Of a stretch of DNA of 64,000 bases, positions 46,477 through 55,880 are shown in pieces. This stretch comes from an uncultured Roseicyclus sp. (lineage in GTDB: Bacteria > Pseudomonadota > Alphaproteobacteria > Rhodobacterales > Rhodobacteraceae). The notes under the pieces are model-generated. The model made no database searches and had not been told where the DNA came from. It saw only the letters and a program-made list of their open reading frames with translations. The DNA is taken from assembly GCA_937139335.1 (NCBI GenBank), contig CAKZPN010000027.1:124001-188000 (forward strand). The letters are read 5' to 3'. The stretch's first letter is position 1, and each line of letters begins with the position of its first letter. Made by a program: the position numbers and the translations under genes.

Positions 46477-47636
46477 GCCCCCTCCGGTCGATCCGGCAGG
46501 CCCAGCATCCGTCGCTTCTCGCCCTCGGTGAGAAAGCTTGCCCCGGCGATCCGCCGCCACTGCGCCTCGCGCTCCGCCGACAGCGCCGGCACCTGGTCCA
46601 GATCCGGTTTGATCTCAAACACATCACCGGTCAGACCGCTCAGCCAGTGCCCCATCTGCGCCAGCACCTTTTGCGCCAACGGCAGCACTGTCAGCCGGTA
46701 GAAGGCGCGGTTCGCCTCGGCGTAGTTGGCATAGGTCGCATCGCCCGGGATCCCCAGCAGCATCGGCGGCACGCCGAAGGCCAGCGCGATGTCGCGCGCC
46801 GCCGCCTCCTTGGTCTTCTGGAACTCCATGTCGCTGGGGCTGAACCCCATCGGCTTCCAGTCGAGCCCGCCCTCCAGCAGCATCGGCCGCCCGGCGTTGC
46901 GCGCGCCCTGGTGGTGGCTCTCCAGCTCACCTTGCAGCCGTTCAAACTGGTCCTGGGTCATCGTGCCCGTCCCGTCGACACCGCGATAGACGATTGCCCC
47001 CGAAGGCCGCGCGGCATTGTCGAGCAGCGCCTTGGACCAACGCGAGGCCGCGTTATGAACGTCGAGCGCAGTTGCCGCCGCCTGCAACGGCGCCAGCCCG
47101 TAATGGTCGTCCTGCGGATGGAAGGTCTTGATATGGCAGATGATCTCGGCCGCGTAGCGATGTTTCTTTGCCCCCACCACGTAGTCGTAGCCCGTCGGCC
47201 ATCCGTCGCTCCCCGGCACCAGGCTGATCCGGTCGGACCGCAGCACATGCAGCTCCGCCAGCCCGGCCTCCGCCGCCGGCACCGCCTCCAGATAGGCGTT
47301 CCCCGACAGCATCAACTGCGCATAGGCCGCCTCCAGCAGGTCGGCCCGGCCCTGCGCCTGGTTCGGCCTGTTCAGCAGGCCCAGCACCGGGTGCGTTTCG
47401 TAGCGACAACTAGCGTCCTGGCACACCACCGGCAGGGCCGCCGCGGCTTCCGCGATCAACTTCACCGCACGGAACCCCACCGGGTTGCCCTGGAAGCCGG
47501 CCTTGGTCAGCGAGACGGTGTCCCGTGGGCTCCAGGCAACGCGGCCCACCGCGCCCCAGACCGCGACCCTTGCGCCGGCCGAGGCCTTGCGCTCCGGCAT
47601 CTTTTCTGGGGCTTTCCGCAAGAAATCCAATACCAT
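46473..47636 (-). CDS. GTA g3-like phage portal protein
   Basis: TKAGFQGNPVGFRAVKLIAEAAAALPVV, LLLNRPNQ-like LLNRPNQAQGRADLLEAAYAQLMLSGNAYLE. Confidence 0.95.
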   Translation of the reverse strand: MVLDFLRKAPEKMPERKASAGARVAVWGAVGRVAWSPRDTVSLTKAGFQGNPVGFRAVKLIAEAAAALPVVCQDASCRYETHPVLGLLNRPNQAQGRADLLEAAYAQLMLSGNAYLEAVPAAEAGLAELHVLRSDRISLVPGSDGWPTGYDYVVGAKKHRYAAEIICHIKTFHPQDDHYGLAPLQAAATALDVHNAASRWSKALLDNAARPSGAIVYRGVDGTGTMTQDQFERLQGELESHHQGARNAGRPMLLEGGLDWKPMGFSPSDMEFQKTKEAAARDIALAFGVPPMLLGIPGDATYANYAEANRAFYRLTVLPLAQKVLAQMGHWLSGLTGDVFEIKPDLDQVPALSAEREAQWRRIAGASFLTEGEKRRMLGLPDRPEGA

Positions 47637-47741
47637 GCGCCTCTCTCCTCAAGCGATACATCAAGACAGGCCGCGCGCCCCAAACGGCACCCGCCCTCGC
47701 ACCCCGAACCGGGGTCGTCCGAAACTTCCGTGAGCTTGGTC

Positions 47742-49085
47742 TCAAAGGCCCCGGATCTGCGGGCTCAGCGCCCGTCCGCCGGGCACCAGCAGCCCCTCGG
47801 TCACTGCCCAGACCAGCGCATCGACGCGGTCCGGACTGCCCGCACCTGCAAAGCCCCTCAGGCTCATCAGGCACATCTCGTCTTCCAGCGCGGCCAACAC
47901 ACCCAGGTGCCGAACCCGCCCCTGTTCGTAAAGCGCCGCCACCGGTTCCGCCCGCGCCGTCTTTCCGACGCTGGCCCGCACGGCCTTCACATTCACATGC
48001 GGATCGACCTGCCGCATCAGCGTCGTCACCAGGTCGCCGCCCTGGTTCACCTCGGCCACCATCCGCGCCGCGCCGTGCCTGTGATAGGCCGCAGCCGCCG
48101 CCTCGGCCCATTCCTTGGGGCTGGCCGCCGCGACGCTCGCATCCTCAAGCACCACCGCCGTCCAATCGTGCGGCGGCCCCTGTTCCACCACCGCCAGCAC
48201 CACGATCCCGCAGGCGTCAGAGCCTGCGTGCCCCGTCACCGGCGGGTCGACCGCCACGATCACCCGCGCACCCTCCGGCGCCCGGTCCACCCTGAGCCCA
48301 TCCAGCCGCGCCCGCGTCCAGAGCGCGTCCTCCGCATCCTCCAGCAACTCGCCGTCCAGTTCCTGCCGACCCAGCCGCGTCTGCCCGTAGCGCGCCCGCA
48401 CCTCGCGCAGGAAGCTCGGCGCGAGGTACGCCCGGTTCGCCTCGGTCGCGGCCTGCGTCACCACCGTGCTGTCACGGCCCAGCAGCGCCTTCAGCACACC
48501 CACATTGCGCGGCGTCGTCGTCACCACCTGCTGGGGGCGTTCTCCCAGCCGCAGGCCGAATTGCAGCATATCCCAGGTCTCCTGTGCCTTCGGCCATTTC
48601 GCCAGCTCGTCGGCCCAGGCTGCGTCGAACTGCGGCCCGCGCAAAGCCTCGGCGTCATGCGCGGAATAGAGCCGCGCCTCGGCCCCGTTCGGCCATTCCA
48701 GCCTCCGCTCCCCCGCGATCCAACGCGGGCAGCGGTCGGGCGGAGAGCAGGCGATGATCCCGCTCTCCCCCTTCACCATCACCGCCAGCGCCTGGTCATA
48801 GGTTTCACCCACCAGCGCCACGCGACGCGCGCGCCCCGGCGCCTCGGGCGTCGACCCCTCAACCATGGCCCGCACCCATTCGGCCCCAGCGCGGGTCTTG
48901 CCCGCCCCGCGCCCGCCCAGGATCACCCAGCTCGTCCAGTCCCCCTCGGGCGGCAGCTGGTGCGGCAGTGCCCAGACCTCGAAGAGGTAGGGCAGCGCCG
49001 CGAGGCACCCGTCACTCAGCCCCTCCAGGAACGTCTGCACCGTCTCCGGCGGCGCGGAGGCGAGCCAGCCTGCGGCCGATCTCAA
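47742..49085 (-). CDS. GTA g2-like terminase large subunit (start approximate, TTG at 49085)
   Basis: Walker A-like WVILGGRGAGKTRAGAEWVRA, VVTTTPRN, nuclease VAVDPPVTG..DACGIVV; no ATG in the plausible 5' region. Confidence 0.92.
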   Translation of the reverse strand: MRSAAGWLASAPPETVQTFLEGLSDGCLAALPYLFEVWALPHQLPPEGDWTSWVILGGRGAGKTRAGAEWVRAMVEGSTPEAPGRARRVALVGETYDQALAVMVKGESGIIACSPPDRCPRWIAGERRLEWPNGAEARLYSAHDAEALRGPQFDAAWADELAKWPKAQETWDMLQFGLRLGERPQQVVTTTPRNVGVLKALLGRDSTVVTQAATEANRAYLAPSFLREVRARYGQTRLGRQELDGELLEDAEDALWTRARLDGLRVDRAPEGARVIVAVDPPVTGHAGSDACGIVVLAVVEQGPPHDWTAVVLEDASVAAASPKEWAEAAAAAYHRHGAARMVAEVNQGGDLVTTLMRQVDPHVNVKAVRASVGKTARAEPVAALYEQGRVRHLGVLAALEDEMCLMSLRGFAGAGSPDRVDALVWAVTEGLLVPGGRALSPQIRGL

Positions 49086-49368
49086 GCCGGGCGGCGTCGA
49101 GGTCGAGTACGCCGCCCCCGCCCCGCCGCCCGTATCTCTGGCTTCCTGCGTCACGGGCCTTGGCCTCCTGTTGAATGGCCAGCGAAAAGGCGGCGCCCAC
49201 CGCGCGCACGTCCTTGACCACGTCGGCCTCGCTGCATGTCTGCGCCGCCCGCGCGGTGTCGAGCGTCCTCTCCAGAAGCTCCACCGCCGTTTCCAGCGCC
49301 TTGTAGGCCTGCGCGACCGACCGGTCCGCATGGGCCAGGGCATCACCGTCTTCAAAGGTCTCAGTCAT
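49012..49368 (-). CDS. GTA g1-like protein (small terminase-like)
   Basis: MTETFEDGDALAHADRSVAQAYKALETAVELLERTL...; first gene of GTA operon, overlaps g2. Confidence 0.8.
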   Translation of the reverse strand: MTETFEDGDALAHADRSVAQAYKALETAVELLERTLDTARAAQTCSEADVVKDVRAVGAAFSLAIQQEAKARDAGSQRYGRRGGGGVLDLDAARLEIGRRLARLRAAGDGADVPGGAE

Positions 49369-49444
49369 GAAATGTCCCCGTGTCCGAAAACTCCCTCGGT
49401 CACGAGCAGCACATGGGTGCCGGGGTCTAGCCCCGCTCAGGTCA

Positions 49445-49480
49445 CAAAAAAACGGCCCGTGGGCATCCCCCCGAGGCCGT
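49445..49480 (-). terminator. terminator-like hairpin in the GTA g1 leader / after mltG
   Basis: Minus strand ACGGCCtcgGGGggatgCCCacgGGCCGTTTTTTT. Confidence 0.7.
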
Positions 49481-49608
49481 CTAACCCATGTCTTCCAGCG
49501 TGCCTAAACAGATGCCACGGAGCGTTCGCATGGTCAAGAAGTTTTTTCTTTACAAGGGGTTAACGCGACCTATGGCGTTCACACCACGTTAACCAGGGGC
49601 CCGCGCGC

Positions 49609-50772
49609 TCACTGCCCCGCAGCACCCTGCTCGGCCTCGATCTGCCGCCAGCGCGCAACATTTCTGTTATGTTCCTCAAGGGTTTCGGCGAAAGCGTGCC
49701 CGCCCGTCCCGTCCGCCACGAAGAACAGCAGCGGCGTGTCGTCCGGGTTCACCGCCGCCTCGATCGCCGCGCGGCCGGGGTTCGCGATCGGCGTCGGCGG
49801 CAGCCCGGAGATGACATAGGTGTTGTAGGGCGTCTCCGCCCGCAGCTCGCTGGCGCGCAGACCCCGCCCCAGAATCCCCCGCCCCTCGGTCAGCCCGTAG
49901 ATCACCGTCGGGTCGGTCTGCAGCCGCATGCCTCGGTTCAGCCGGTTCACGAAGACGCTCGACACCTGCCGCCGCTCGTCGGGCACGCTGGTTTCCTTCT
50001 CGATGATCGAGGCGAGAATCAGCGCCTCCTCCGGGCTCGTCAGCGGCAACCCGTCCTGCCGCTCCGCCCAGGCTTCCGCCAGGATCTCCTCCTGCGCCGC
50101 CTGCATCGCGTCGAGTAGCTCCTGCCGGTCCGCCCCGCGCTGCACCTCGACCGTGTCTGGCGCCAGCATCCCCTCGGGCGGCACCTCGGCGATCTCGCCC
50201 GACAGGAACTCCGCCGCGCGCAGGCCCTCCACGATCTGCCAGCTCGTCAGCCCCTCGGGGACTGACACGCGGTAGACCATCGGCGTGCCGCTTTCGACCA
50301 GCTCCGAATAGACCTCCGGCACCCCGTCCTCATAGGCGAAATCGGCCAGTTCCAGGATCTCTTCGGTGCCCGGCACCCGCTCGCGCAGGCGCAGCTCGCC
50401 GGTGCCCGACAGGCGCAGCACATAGGTCGCCGTGTAGCGAAAGCGCGACGGCCCGCCCGCGGTCACGATCGCCAGCACTTCTTCCATCGAGGCACCGGCC
50501 GGGATCTCGTAGGTGCCGAAGCGCAACTGGTCGCCCATCCCGGCGTAATCCGCGCCGACCCGGAACAGCACGGCCGAGGATACTGCGCCGACCTCCGCCA
50601 GATCATCCGAGATGCGCCTGAGCGACGCCCCGCGCGGCACCTCGAAAAATGTCGCCTCCGTCAACGGCCCCGGCGCGCGAAACTCGCGCTGGCCCCAGGC
50701 AATCGCGCCCGCCACCGCGATGAACACGATGATCAGGAAACTCATCCCGTTGGCGGCGACGCTCTTCCACAT
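49609..50772 (-). CDS. mltG: endolytic transglycosylase MltG
   Basis: ILASIIEKETSVPDERRQVSSVFVNRLNRGMRLQTDPTVIYGL, NTYVISGLPPTPIANPGRAAIEAAVNP. Confidence 0.96.
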   Translation of the reverse strand: MWKSVAANGMSFLIIVFIAVAGAIAWGQREFRAPGPLTEATFFEVPRGASLRRISDDLAEVGAVSSAVLFRVGADYAGMGDQLRFGTYEIPAGASMEEVLAIVTAGGPSRFRYTATYVLRLSGTGELRLRERVPGTEEILELADFAYEDGVPEVYSELVESGTPMVYRVSVPEGLTSWQIVEGLRAAEFLSGEIAEVPPEGMLAPDTVEVQRGADRQELLDAMQAAQEEILAEAWAERQDGLPLTSPEEALILASIIEKETSVPDERRQVSSVFVNRLNRGMRLQTDPTVIYGLTEGRGILGRGLRASELRAETPYNTYVISGLPPTPIANPGRAAIEAAVNPDDTPLLFFVADGTGGHAFAETLEEHNRNVARWRQIEAEQGAAGQ

Positions 50773-50779
50773 CGGCGCG

Positions 50780-52036
50780 TCAGACCCGGCCCATGATCAG
50801 GCAGGCATTGGTGCCGCCAAAGCCGAAGGAGTTCGACTGCACGATGTTGATCTCCGCCTTCTGCGCCGCGTTGGCGCACAGGTTGATCGCCGTCTCGGCG
50901 GCCGGTGTGTCGAGGTTGATGGTCGGTGGCGCCACCTGGTCGCGGATCGCCAGCATCGAGAAGATCGCCTCGATCGCGCCCGCGGCCCCCAGCAGATGCC
51001 CGGTCATCGACTTCGTCGACGACATCAGCACATGACCGGCGTGATCGCCCATCAGACGCTCCACCGCGCCCAGCTCGATCGTGTCGGCCATGGTCGAGGT
51101 CCCATGCGCGTTCACGTAGTCAATGGCCGACGGCTCCAGCCCGGCCCGCTTCAGCGCCGCGCGCATCGCGCGCTCGGCGCCCTCGTGGTTCGGCGGCGGC
51201 GCGGTGATGTGGTAGGCGTCGCCCGACAAGCCGTAGCCCAGTATTTCCGCGTAGATCTTCGCGCCGCGCGCCTTTGCGTGCTCGTAATCCTCCAAGACGA
51301 CGCAACCTGCGCCCTCGCCCATGACGAAACCGTCGCTGTCTGCGTCCCACGGCCGGCTGGCCTTCTGCGGTTCGTCGCCGCGCTTGGTCGACAGCGCCTT
51401 GCAGGCATTGAACCCCGCGATGCCGATCTCGCAGATCGGGCTTTCCGCGCCCCCCGCGATCATCACGTCCGCGTCGCCCCACTGAATCAGCCGCGCGGCG
51501 TCCCCGATGGCATGCGCGCCCGTCGAACAGGCGGTGACGACCGCATGGTTCGGCCCCTTGAACCCGTAGCGGATGGAGACCTGCCCCGAGATCAGGTTGA
51601 TCAGCGCCCCCGGCACGAAGAACGGAGACACCCGCCGCGGACCCTTGTCGCGCAGGGTGAGGGAAGTATCGGCAATGGACGACAGCCCCCCGATCCCCGA
51701 ACCGATCAGAACGCCGGTGCGCTCGAGGCTTTCGGTATCGGTCGGCGTCCAACCGGCATCCTCCACCGCCTGGATCGCGGCGGCCATGCCGAACAGGATG
51801 AAATCATCGACCTTGCGCTGTTCCTTCGGCTCCATCCAGTCGTCGGCGTTGAATGTGCCGTCGCTGCCATCGCCCACCGGCACTTCGCAGGCATAGGTCG
51901 TGGCCAGATGGCTCGCATCGAAGCGCCGGATCGTGCCCGCGCCGGATTGCCCGGCCAAAAGCCGCTCCCACGTCTTCTCCACCCCGGAGGCCAGGGGCGT
52001 CACCAGCCCCAGTCCCGTCACAACCACTCGACGCAT
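50780..52036 (-). CDS. fabF: beta-ketoacyl-ACP synthase II
   Basis: [62 protein letters not shown]. Confidence 0.96.
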   Translation of the reverse strand: MRRVVVTGLGLVTPLASGVEKTWERLLAGQSGAGTIRRFDASHLATTYACEVPVGDGSDGTFNADDWMEPKEQRKVDDFILFGMAAAIQAVEDAGWTPTDTESLERTGVLIGSGIGGLSSIADTSLTLRDKGPRRVSPFFVPGALINLISGQVSIRYGFKGPNHAVVTACSTGAHAIGDAARLIQWGDADVMIAGGAESPICEIGIAGFNACKALSTKRGDEPQKASRPWDADSDGFVMGEGAGCVVLEDYEHAKARGAKIYAEILGYGLSGDAYHITAPPPNHEGAERAMRAALKRAGLEPSAIDYVNAHGTSTMADTIELGAVERLMGDHAGHVLMSSTKSMTGHLLGAAGAIEAIFSMLAIRDQVAPPTINLDTPAAETAINLCANAAQKAEINIVQSNSFGFGGTNACLIMGRV

Positions 52037-52181
52037 GCCCTGAGCCCCTTTGTCACAGTCCTTGTCTTGGTCGCGGTGATACCGCGCCCGGCAACCGGTG
52101 CGCAATCCCTCCGAGCCCTTGACGTTTACGCCCGGCGGTCCGCCGCGTCCGGACATGTCCGGCTTGTCGCGCCCCGCAAGC

Positions 52182-52212
52182 AAAACGGCCCCCGCATCGC
52201 TGCAAGGGCCGT
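52182..52212 (-). terminator. hairpin between acpP and fabF (minus strand)
   Basis: Minus strand ACGGCCC-ttgcagcgatgcgg-GGGCCGTTTTG. Confidence 0.7.
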
Positions 52213-52238
52213 CTGAAAATCCGTCGCCGGATGCGCGC

Positions 52239-52472
52239 TTACTGCGCTTCCTTGATGAACTTGACCGCGTCGCCGAAGGTCTGGATGGTTTCGGCTGCGT
52301 CGTCGGGGATTTCGATACCGAACTCTTCCTCGAAGGCCATGACCAGCTCGACCGTGTCGAGCGAATCCGCGCCCAGATCATCGATGAATGAAGCGTTCTC
52401 GGTCACCTTATCCTCTTCGACGCTCAGGTGCTCGACCACGATCTTTTTCACGCGCTCTGCGATGTCGCTCAT
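52239..52472 (-). CDS. acpP: acyl carrier protein
   Basis: [58 protein letters not shown]. Confidence 0.98.
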   Translation of the reverse strand: MSDIAERVKKIVVEHLSVEEDKVTENASFIDDLGADSLDTVELVMAFEEEFGIEIPDDAAETIQTFGDAVKFIKEAQ

Positions 52473-52678
52473 GTTCATCCTCGTTCGTTGCGGCGCCGCT
52501 CGTCCCGGCCCCTTCGTTTGCGTTCTGCCTCTCGGCCCGCTCATTTGACACCCGGACACTAGCCGGATGCGTCCCTGTCGGGAACCCTGGGCCCCGGCAA
52601 AATCTGCGCCGCCTATAGCATAGAAAAGAGCGAAGGCAACGGCCTTCGCATAACCCGGTCCGATGGCCCCGGCGGCGC

Positions 52679-53416
52679 TCACAGCATCGCCATCCCGCCG
52701 TTCACATGCAAGGTCGCGCCCGTGACGTAACCCGCCTCGGCACTCGCGAGATAAAGCGCGGCGGCGCCGATCTCGGCGGCCTGGCCCATGCGGCCCGCAG
52801 GGATCTGCGCCAGGATCTTGCCTTTCTGATCCTCGGTCAGCTTGCCGGTCATCGCCGTCTCGATGAAGCCCGGCGCGATGCAGTTCACCGTGATGCCCCG
52901 GCTCGCCACCTCGTAGGCGAGGCTTTTCGACATGCCCACCATCCCGGCCTTGGCGGCGGCGTAGTTGCCCTGCCCCGGGTTGCCGGTCGCGCCGACGATG
53001 GAGGAGATATTCACGATCCGCCCCCAGCGCGCCTTCATCATGCCGCGCAGCACGCCCCGGCAAAGCCGCATGGTCGAGGTCAGGTTCACCTCCAGCACGC
53101 TCGACCATTCGTCGTCCGACATCCGCATGAAGAGGTTGTCGCGGGTGATCCCGGCGTTGTTCACCAGGATATCGACCGCGCCCATCGCCTCCACCGCCTG
53201 TTTCGGCAGCGCCTCGACCGCCTCGGCATCGCTCAAGTTGCAGGGCAGCACATGCGCCCGCGCGCCAAGTTCGCCCGCCAGCGCCTCCAGCGGCTCGACC
53301 CGCGTGCCCGACAGCGCCACGCTCGCCCCGGCGGCGTGCAGCTTGCGCGCGATCTCGGCGCCAATGCCGCCCGACGCGCCGGTGACCAGCGCCGATTTTC
53401 CCGTCAGATCGAACAT
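52679..53416 (-). CDS. fabG: 3-oxoacyl-ACP reductase
   Basis: [65 protein letters not shown]. Confidence 0.96.
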   Translation of the reverse strand: MFDLTGKSALVTGASGGIGAEIARKLHAAGASVALSGTRVEPLEALAGELGARAHVLPCNLSDAEAVEALPKQAVEAMGAVDILVNNAGITRDNLFMRMSDDEWSSVLEVNLTSTMRLCRGVLRGMMKARWGRIVNISSIVGATGNPGQGNYAAAKAGMVGMSKSLAYEVASRGITVNCIAPGFIETAMTGKLTEDQKGKILAQIPAGRMGQAAEIGAAALYLASAEAGYVTGATLHVNGGMAML

Positions 53417-53434
53417 GTTGGAGTCTTCCTTTCG

Positions 53435-54007
53435 TCAGTTCGCCGTCTGTAGACCGAACCGATCCATGTCGTCTTCGGTCAGCGTGTAATTGTCCCGCGT
53501 GGCGCGCGTCTCGGCCATGAACGCGGCAAAGTCTCCATCGCCCAGCATGGCCTCGACGAACCGTTGCCGATCCCCCTCTGCCGCGGCGCTGGCGTCCACC
53601 GCCACGCCCATCCGGCGCTGCACCGCATCGCTCTGAAGCACCAGCGCTCCGCCCGTGACCGAACGCTCCGTGCCGCCCAGAAACAGGAAGATGCCGTCGT
53701 TCACGACCGCTCCCGTGGCGCGCGTCTCGAGCCCGGCCGCGCGGATCAGGCGACCCATTCCGGTGACCCAGGCCACGTCATCCGCGCCGGGAATATCGCC
53801 CAGCGCCACCACCTCCAGGCCGGGCGTCTGCTCCAGCGTGCGCTGCAGACGATCCGCCGCCGCGCCGCTGATCGGCCCCGAGATCCGCAGCACCGTACCT
53901 TCGACCCGGAACTCGGTCGCGCCCGCACCCACGAGCCGGATCAGCGCCAGCGCACCGCCCGCCATCACGACGATGACGGCCAGCGCGATGCCGAACCGCC
54001 TAAGCAT
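53435..54007 (-). CDS. single-pass membrane/exported protein with ClpP-like (COG3904-type) fold, tentative
   Basis: N-terminal [45 protein letters not shown]; 8-nt overlap with fabD. Confidence 0.6.
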   Translation of the reverse strand: MLRRFGIALAVIVVMAGGALALIRLVGAGATEFRVEGTVLRISGPISGAAADRLQRTLEQTPGLEVVALGDIPGADDVAWVTGMGRLIRAAGLETRATGAVVNDGIFLFLGGTERSVTGGALVLQSDAVQRRMGVAVDASAAAEGDRQRFVEAMLGDGDFAAFMAETRATRDNYTLTEDDMDRFGLQTAN

Positions 54008-54944
54008 CGTGCAGACTCTCCGCCGCCGCTTTCACTTCATCCGGCGTGCCGACGCTCCGCGTCGCGATCGTCCGGTCGATACGCTTGACCATGCCGCTCA
54101 GCGCCTTGCCCGCGCCGATCTCCCAGGTCTCCGTCACGCCCTGCGCCGCCATCCAGGCCACGCTCTCGCGCCAGCGCACCCGGCCCGTCACCTGCTCGAC
54201 CAACCGCGCGGTGATCTGGTCGGGATCGCTTCCGGCCTCGGCGGTCACGTTGCCGACCAGCGGCACGGCGGGCGCCGTCAACCGGGTGTCGCGCAGCGCC
54301 TCGGCCATGGCGTCGGCGGCGGGTTGCATCAGTGCGCAGTGGAACGGGGCCGAGACCGGCAGCAGCAGCGCGCGCTTGGCGCCCTGCACCTTCGCGATTT
54401 CGACCGCGCGCAGCACCGCCTCGCGATCGCCCGACAGGACCACCTGTGCCGGATCGTTGTCATTGGCCGCGGCGCAGACCTGGCCTTCGGCGGCTTCCTG
54501 CGCGATTGCGCTCACCGCGTCGAAATCAAGGCCCAACACCGCCGCCATCGCGCCCTCGCCCGCCGGCACCGCCGCCTGCATCGCCTCGCCGCGCAGCCGC
54601 AGGAGGCGCGCAGCATCGGCCAGGCTCAGCGCGCCCGCAGCGCACAGCGCGGTGTATTCGCCCAGCGAATGACCGGCAACGAAAGCCGCCGCCGTCACCT
54701 CGACCCCCTCGGCCTTCAGCGCGGCCATCGCCGCCATCGACGTCGCCATCAGCGCCGGTTGCGCGTTGCGGGTCAGCGTCAGCGTGTCCTGCTCGCCCTC
54801 CCAGATCAGCGCCGACAGCTTCTCGCCCAGGGCCTCGTCCACCGCGTCGTAGACGGCGCGCGCGTCCGGGTAGGCGTCGGCCAGGTCACGGCCCATGCCG
54901 ATCGTCTGCGCACCCTGTCCGGGAAAAAGAAAGGCTCGTGTCAT
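54000..54944 (-). CDS. fabD: malonyl-CoA:ACP S-malonyltransferase
   Basis: MTRAFLFPGQGAQTIGMG, GHSLGEYTALCAAGAL, SAPFHCALM. Confidence 0.96.
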   Translation of the reverse strand: MTRAFLFPGQGAQTIGMGRDLADAYPDARAVYDAVDEALGEKLSALIWEGEQDTLTLTRNAQPALMATSMAAMAALKAEGVEVTAAAFVAGHSLGEYTALCAAGALSLADAARLLRLRGEAMQAAVPAGEGAMAAVLGLDFDAVSAIAQEAAEGQVCAAANDNDPAQVVLSGDREAVLRAVEIAKVQGAKRALLLPVSAPFHCALMQPAADAMAEALRDTRLTAPAVPLVGNVTAEAGSDPDQITARLVEQVTGRVRWRESVAWMAAQGVTETWEIGAGKALSGMVKRIDRTIATRSVGTPDEVKAAAESLHDA

Positions 54945-55043
54945 CGGGTCCCTCGTCGCCAATTCCTGCGACGGGGCTACCCCAAGGGCGATCCTGGCGC
55001 AACGGTCTGGCCGGGACCGCGCCCGTGCAGGCGCCGGAATTCG

Positions 55044-55880
55044 CTACCGAGCCGAAATCTCGACCTCGGTTCCACTGCACGAACCGCCGTAGGTCATGCC
55101 CACCCAGATGCTGATCAGGCCGTTCAGATTGGCCAGATCGTCCTCGATGCGCAGCCGGTTGTCGGCGTTGCGGCGACCGGCATACCAGTTGCCTTGCGCA
55201 TCGCGCAGCAAGATCTCCGCGTCGCAAGACCTGTTGGTCGTGACTTCGACGCGCCGCAGATCGTCGCTGAAGCCTGAAAGATCCAGCGTCAAAGTCGGGT
55301 TGGCGTTGAAGTAGCCGCGCCCGGGCAGTCCGTTGCACGACACGATGTTCGTGCTGCCCGATGCCGTCACATCGACCTCCAGCCCGTCTGCGACCAGTCG
55401 CGCTGCCGTGGTAATCAGCGGTTGGGCGATATACGCGGCCGACGGGCAGCCGGGGATGATACCGGTCACGATCTGCGGACCGCCCCCGGTCGGATCCGGG
55501 TCCGGCTCTGGCTGGGGTTCCGGAACAGGCTCGGGTTCCGGCTCGGGTTCCGGTACCGGGTCGGGGACAGGTTCGGGCTCCGGCTCCGGCGTGGGGTCAG
55601 GCGTCGGCACCACGATGAGGATCGGATCGCGGTCTTCCCATTCCTCGCGCGGCGGGATCTCGACGGTCGAGGTCCAGTCGGTGTCGAAATACGGATTCTG
55701 GATCTCGTCGCGCACCACGGTGCTGTAGGTGGTGGCCGTATCCGTCCCCATGTTCATGGCCGCAATCGCCATGCCCGTCGCGCCAGCGCAGATGACGACC
55801 CAGTCCACCGTCGCGAGCCCGGCCTCCTGGCGCAGGAATCGCGAGATCGAGGCGCGAAGGGGGGGGAAGATACGTGGCAT
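55044..55880 (-). CDS. Flp/pilin-like N-terminus + P/E-rich repeat linker + four-Cys beta module, hypothetical surface protein
   Basis: LRQEAGLATVDWVVICAGATGMAIAAMNMG pilin-like TM start; PDPTPEPEPEPVPDPVPEPEPEPEPVPEPQPEPDPDP; C-terminal CPSA...CNGLPG...SCDAEILLRDAQGNWYA...ISIWVGMTYGGSCSGT. Confidence 0.7.
   Translation of the reverse strand: MPRIFPPLRASISRFLRQEAGLATVDWVVICAGATGMAIAAMNMGTDTATTYSTVVRDEIQNPYFDTDWTSTVEIPPREEWEDRDPILIVVPTPDPTPEPEPEPVPDPVPEPEPEPEPVPEPQPEPDPDPTGGGPQIVTGIIPGCPSAAYIAQPLITTAARLVADGLEVDVTASGSTNIVSCNGLPGRGYFNANPTLTLDLSGFSDDLRRVEVTTNRSCDAEILLRDAQGNWYAGRRNADNRLRIEDDLANLNGLISIWVGMTYGGSCSGTEVEISAR
55491..55610 (-). repeat. low-complexity DNA encoding PEP/PDP repeats
   Basis: Repeating ggttccggctcgggttccgg-type units on the + strand, coding (P-[ED]-P-[EV])n on the minus strand. 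Confidence 0.8.

Larger units (their letters stand above)
34735..49368 (-). mobile_element. RcGTA-type gene transfer agent structural gene cluster (g1-g15 plus DUF2793)
   Basis: Contiguous, mostly overlapping packaging/head/tail genes in the canonical GTA order with no integrase, repressor, replication or lysis gene. Confidence 0.93.

Noticed and set aside
46647-49217. 856-aa plus-strand ORF opposite portal and terminase
   Set aside because: Longest spurious antisense frame; P/R/H-rich with no recognisable domain, opposite two well-supported GTA genes.
34735-49368. Active temperate prophage
   Set aside because: No integrase, repressor, replication or lysis genes, no att-like flanks recognised; gene set and order match a GTA.
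50780-52036. fabF as a duplicate of fabB indicating recent duplication
   Set aside because: Both share [10 protein letters not shown] starts but differ in active-site context and operon partners; they are the standard KAS I and KAS II pair.
55491-55610. Possible regulatory repeat or CRISPR-like array
   Set aside because: In-frame codon repeats for P/E/D; no spacer structure.
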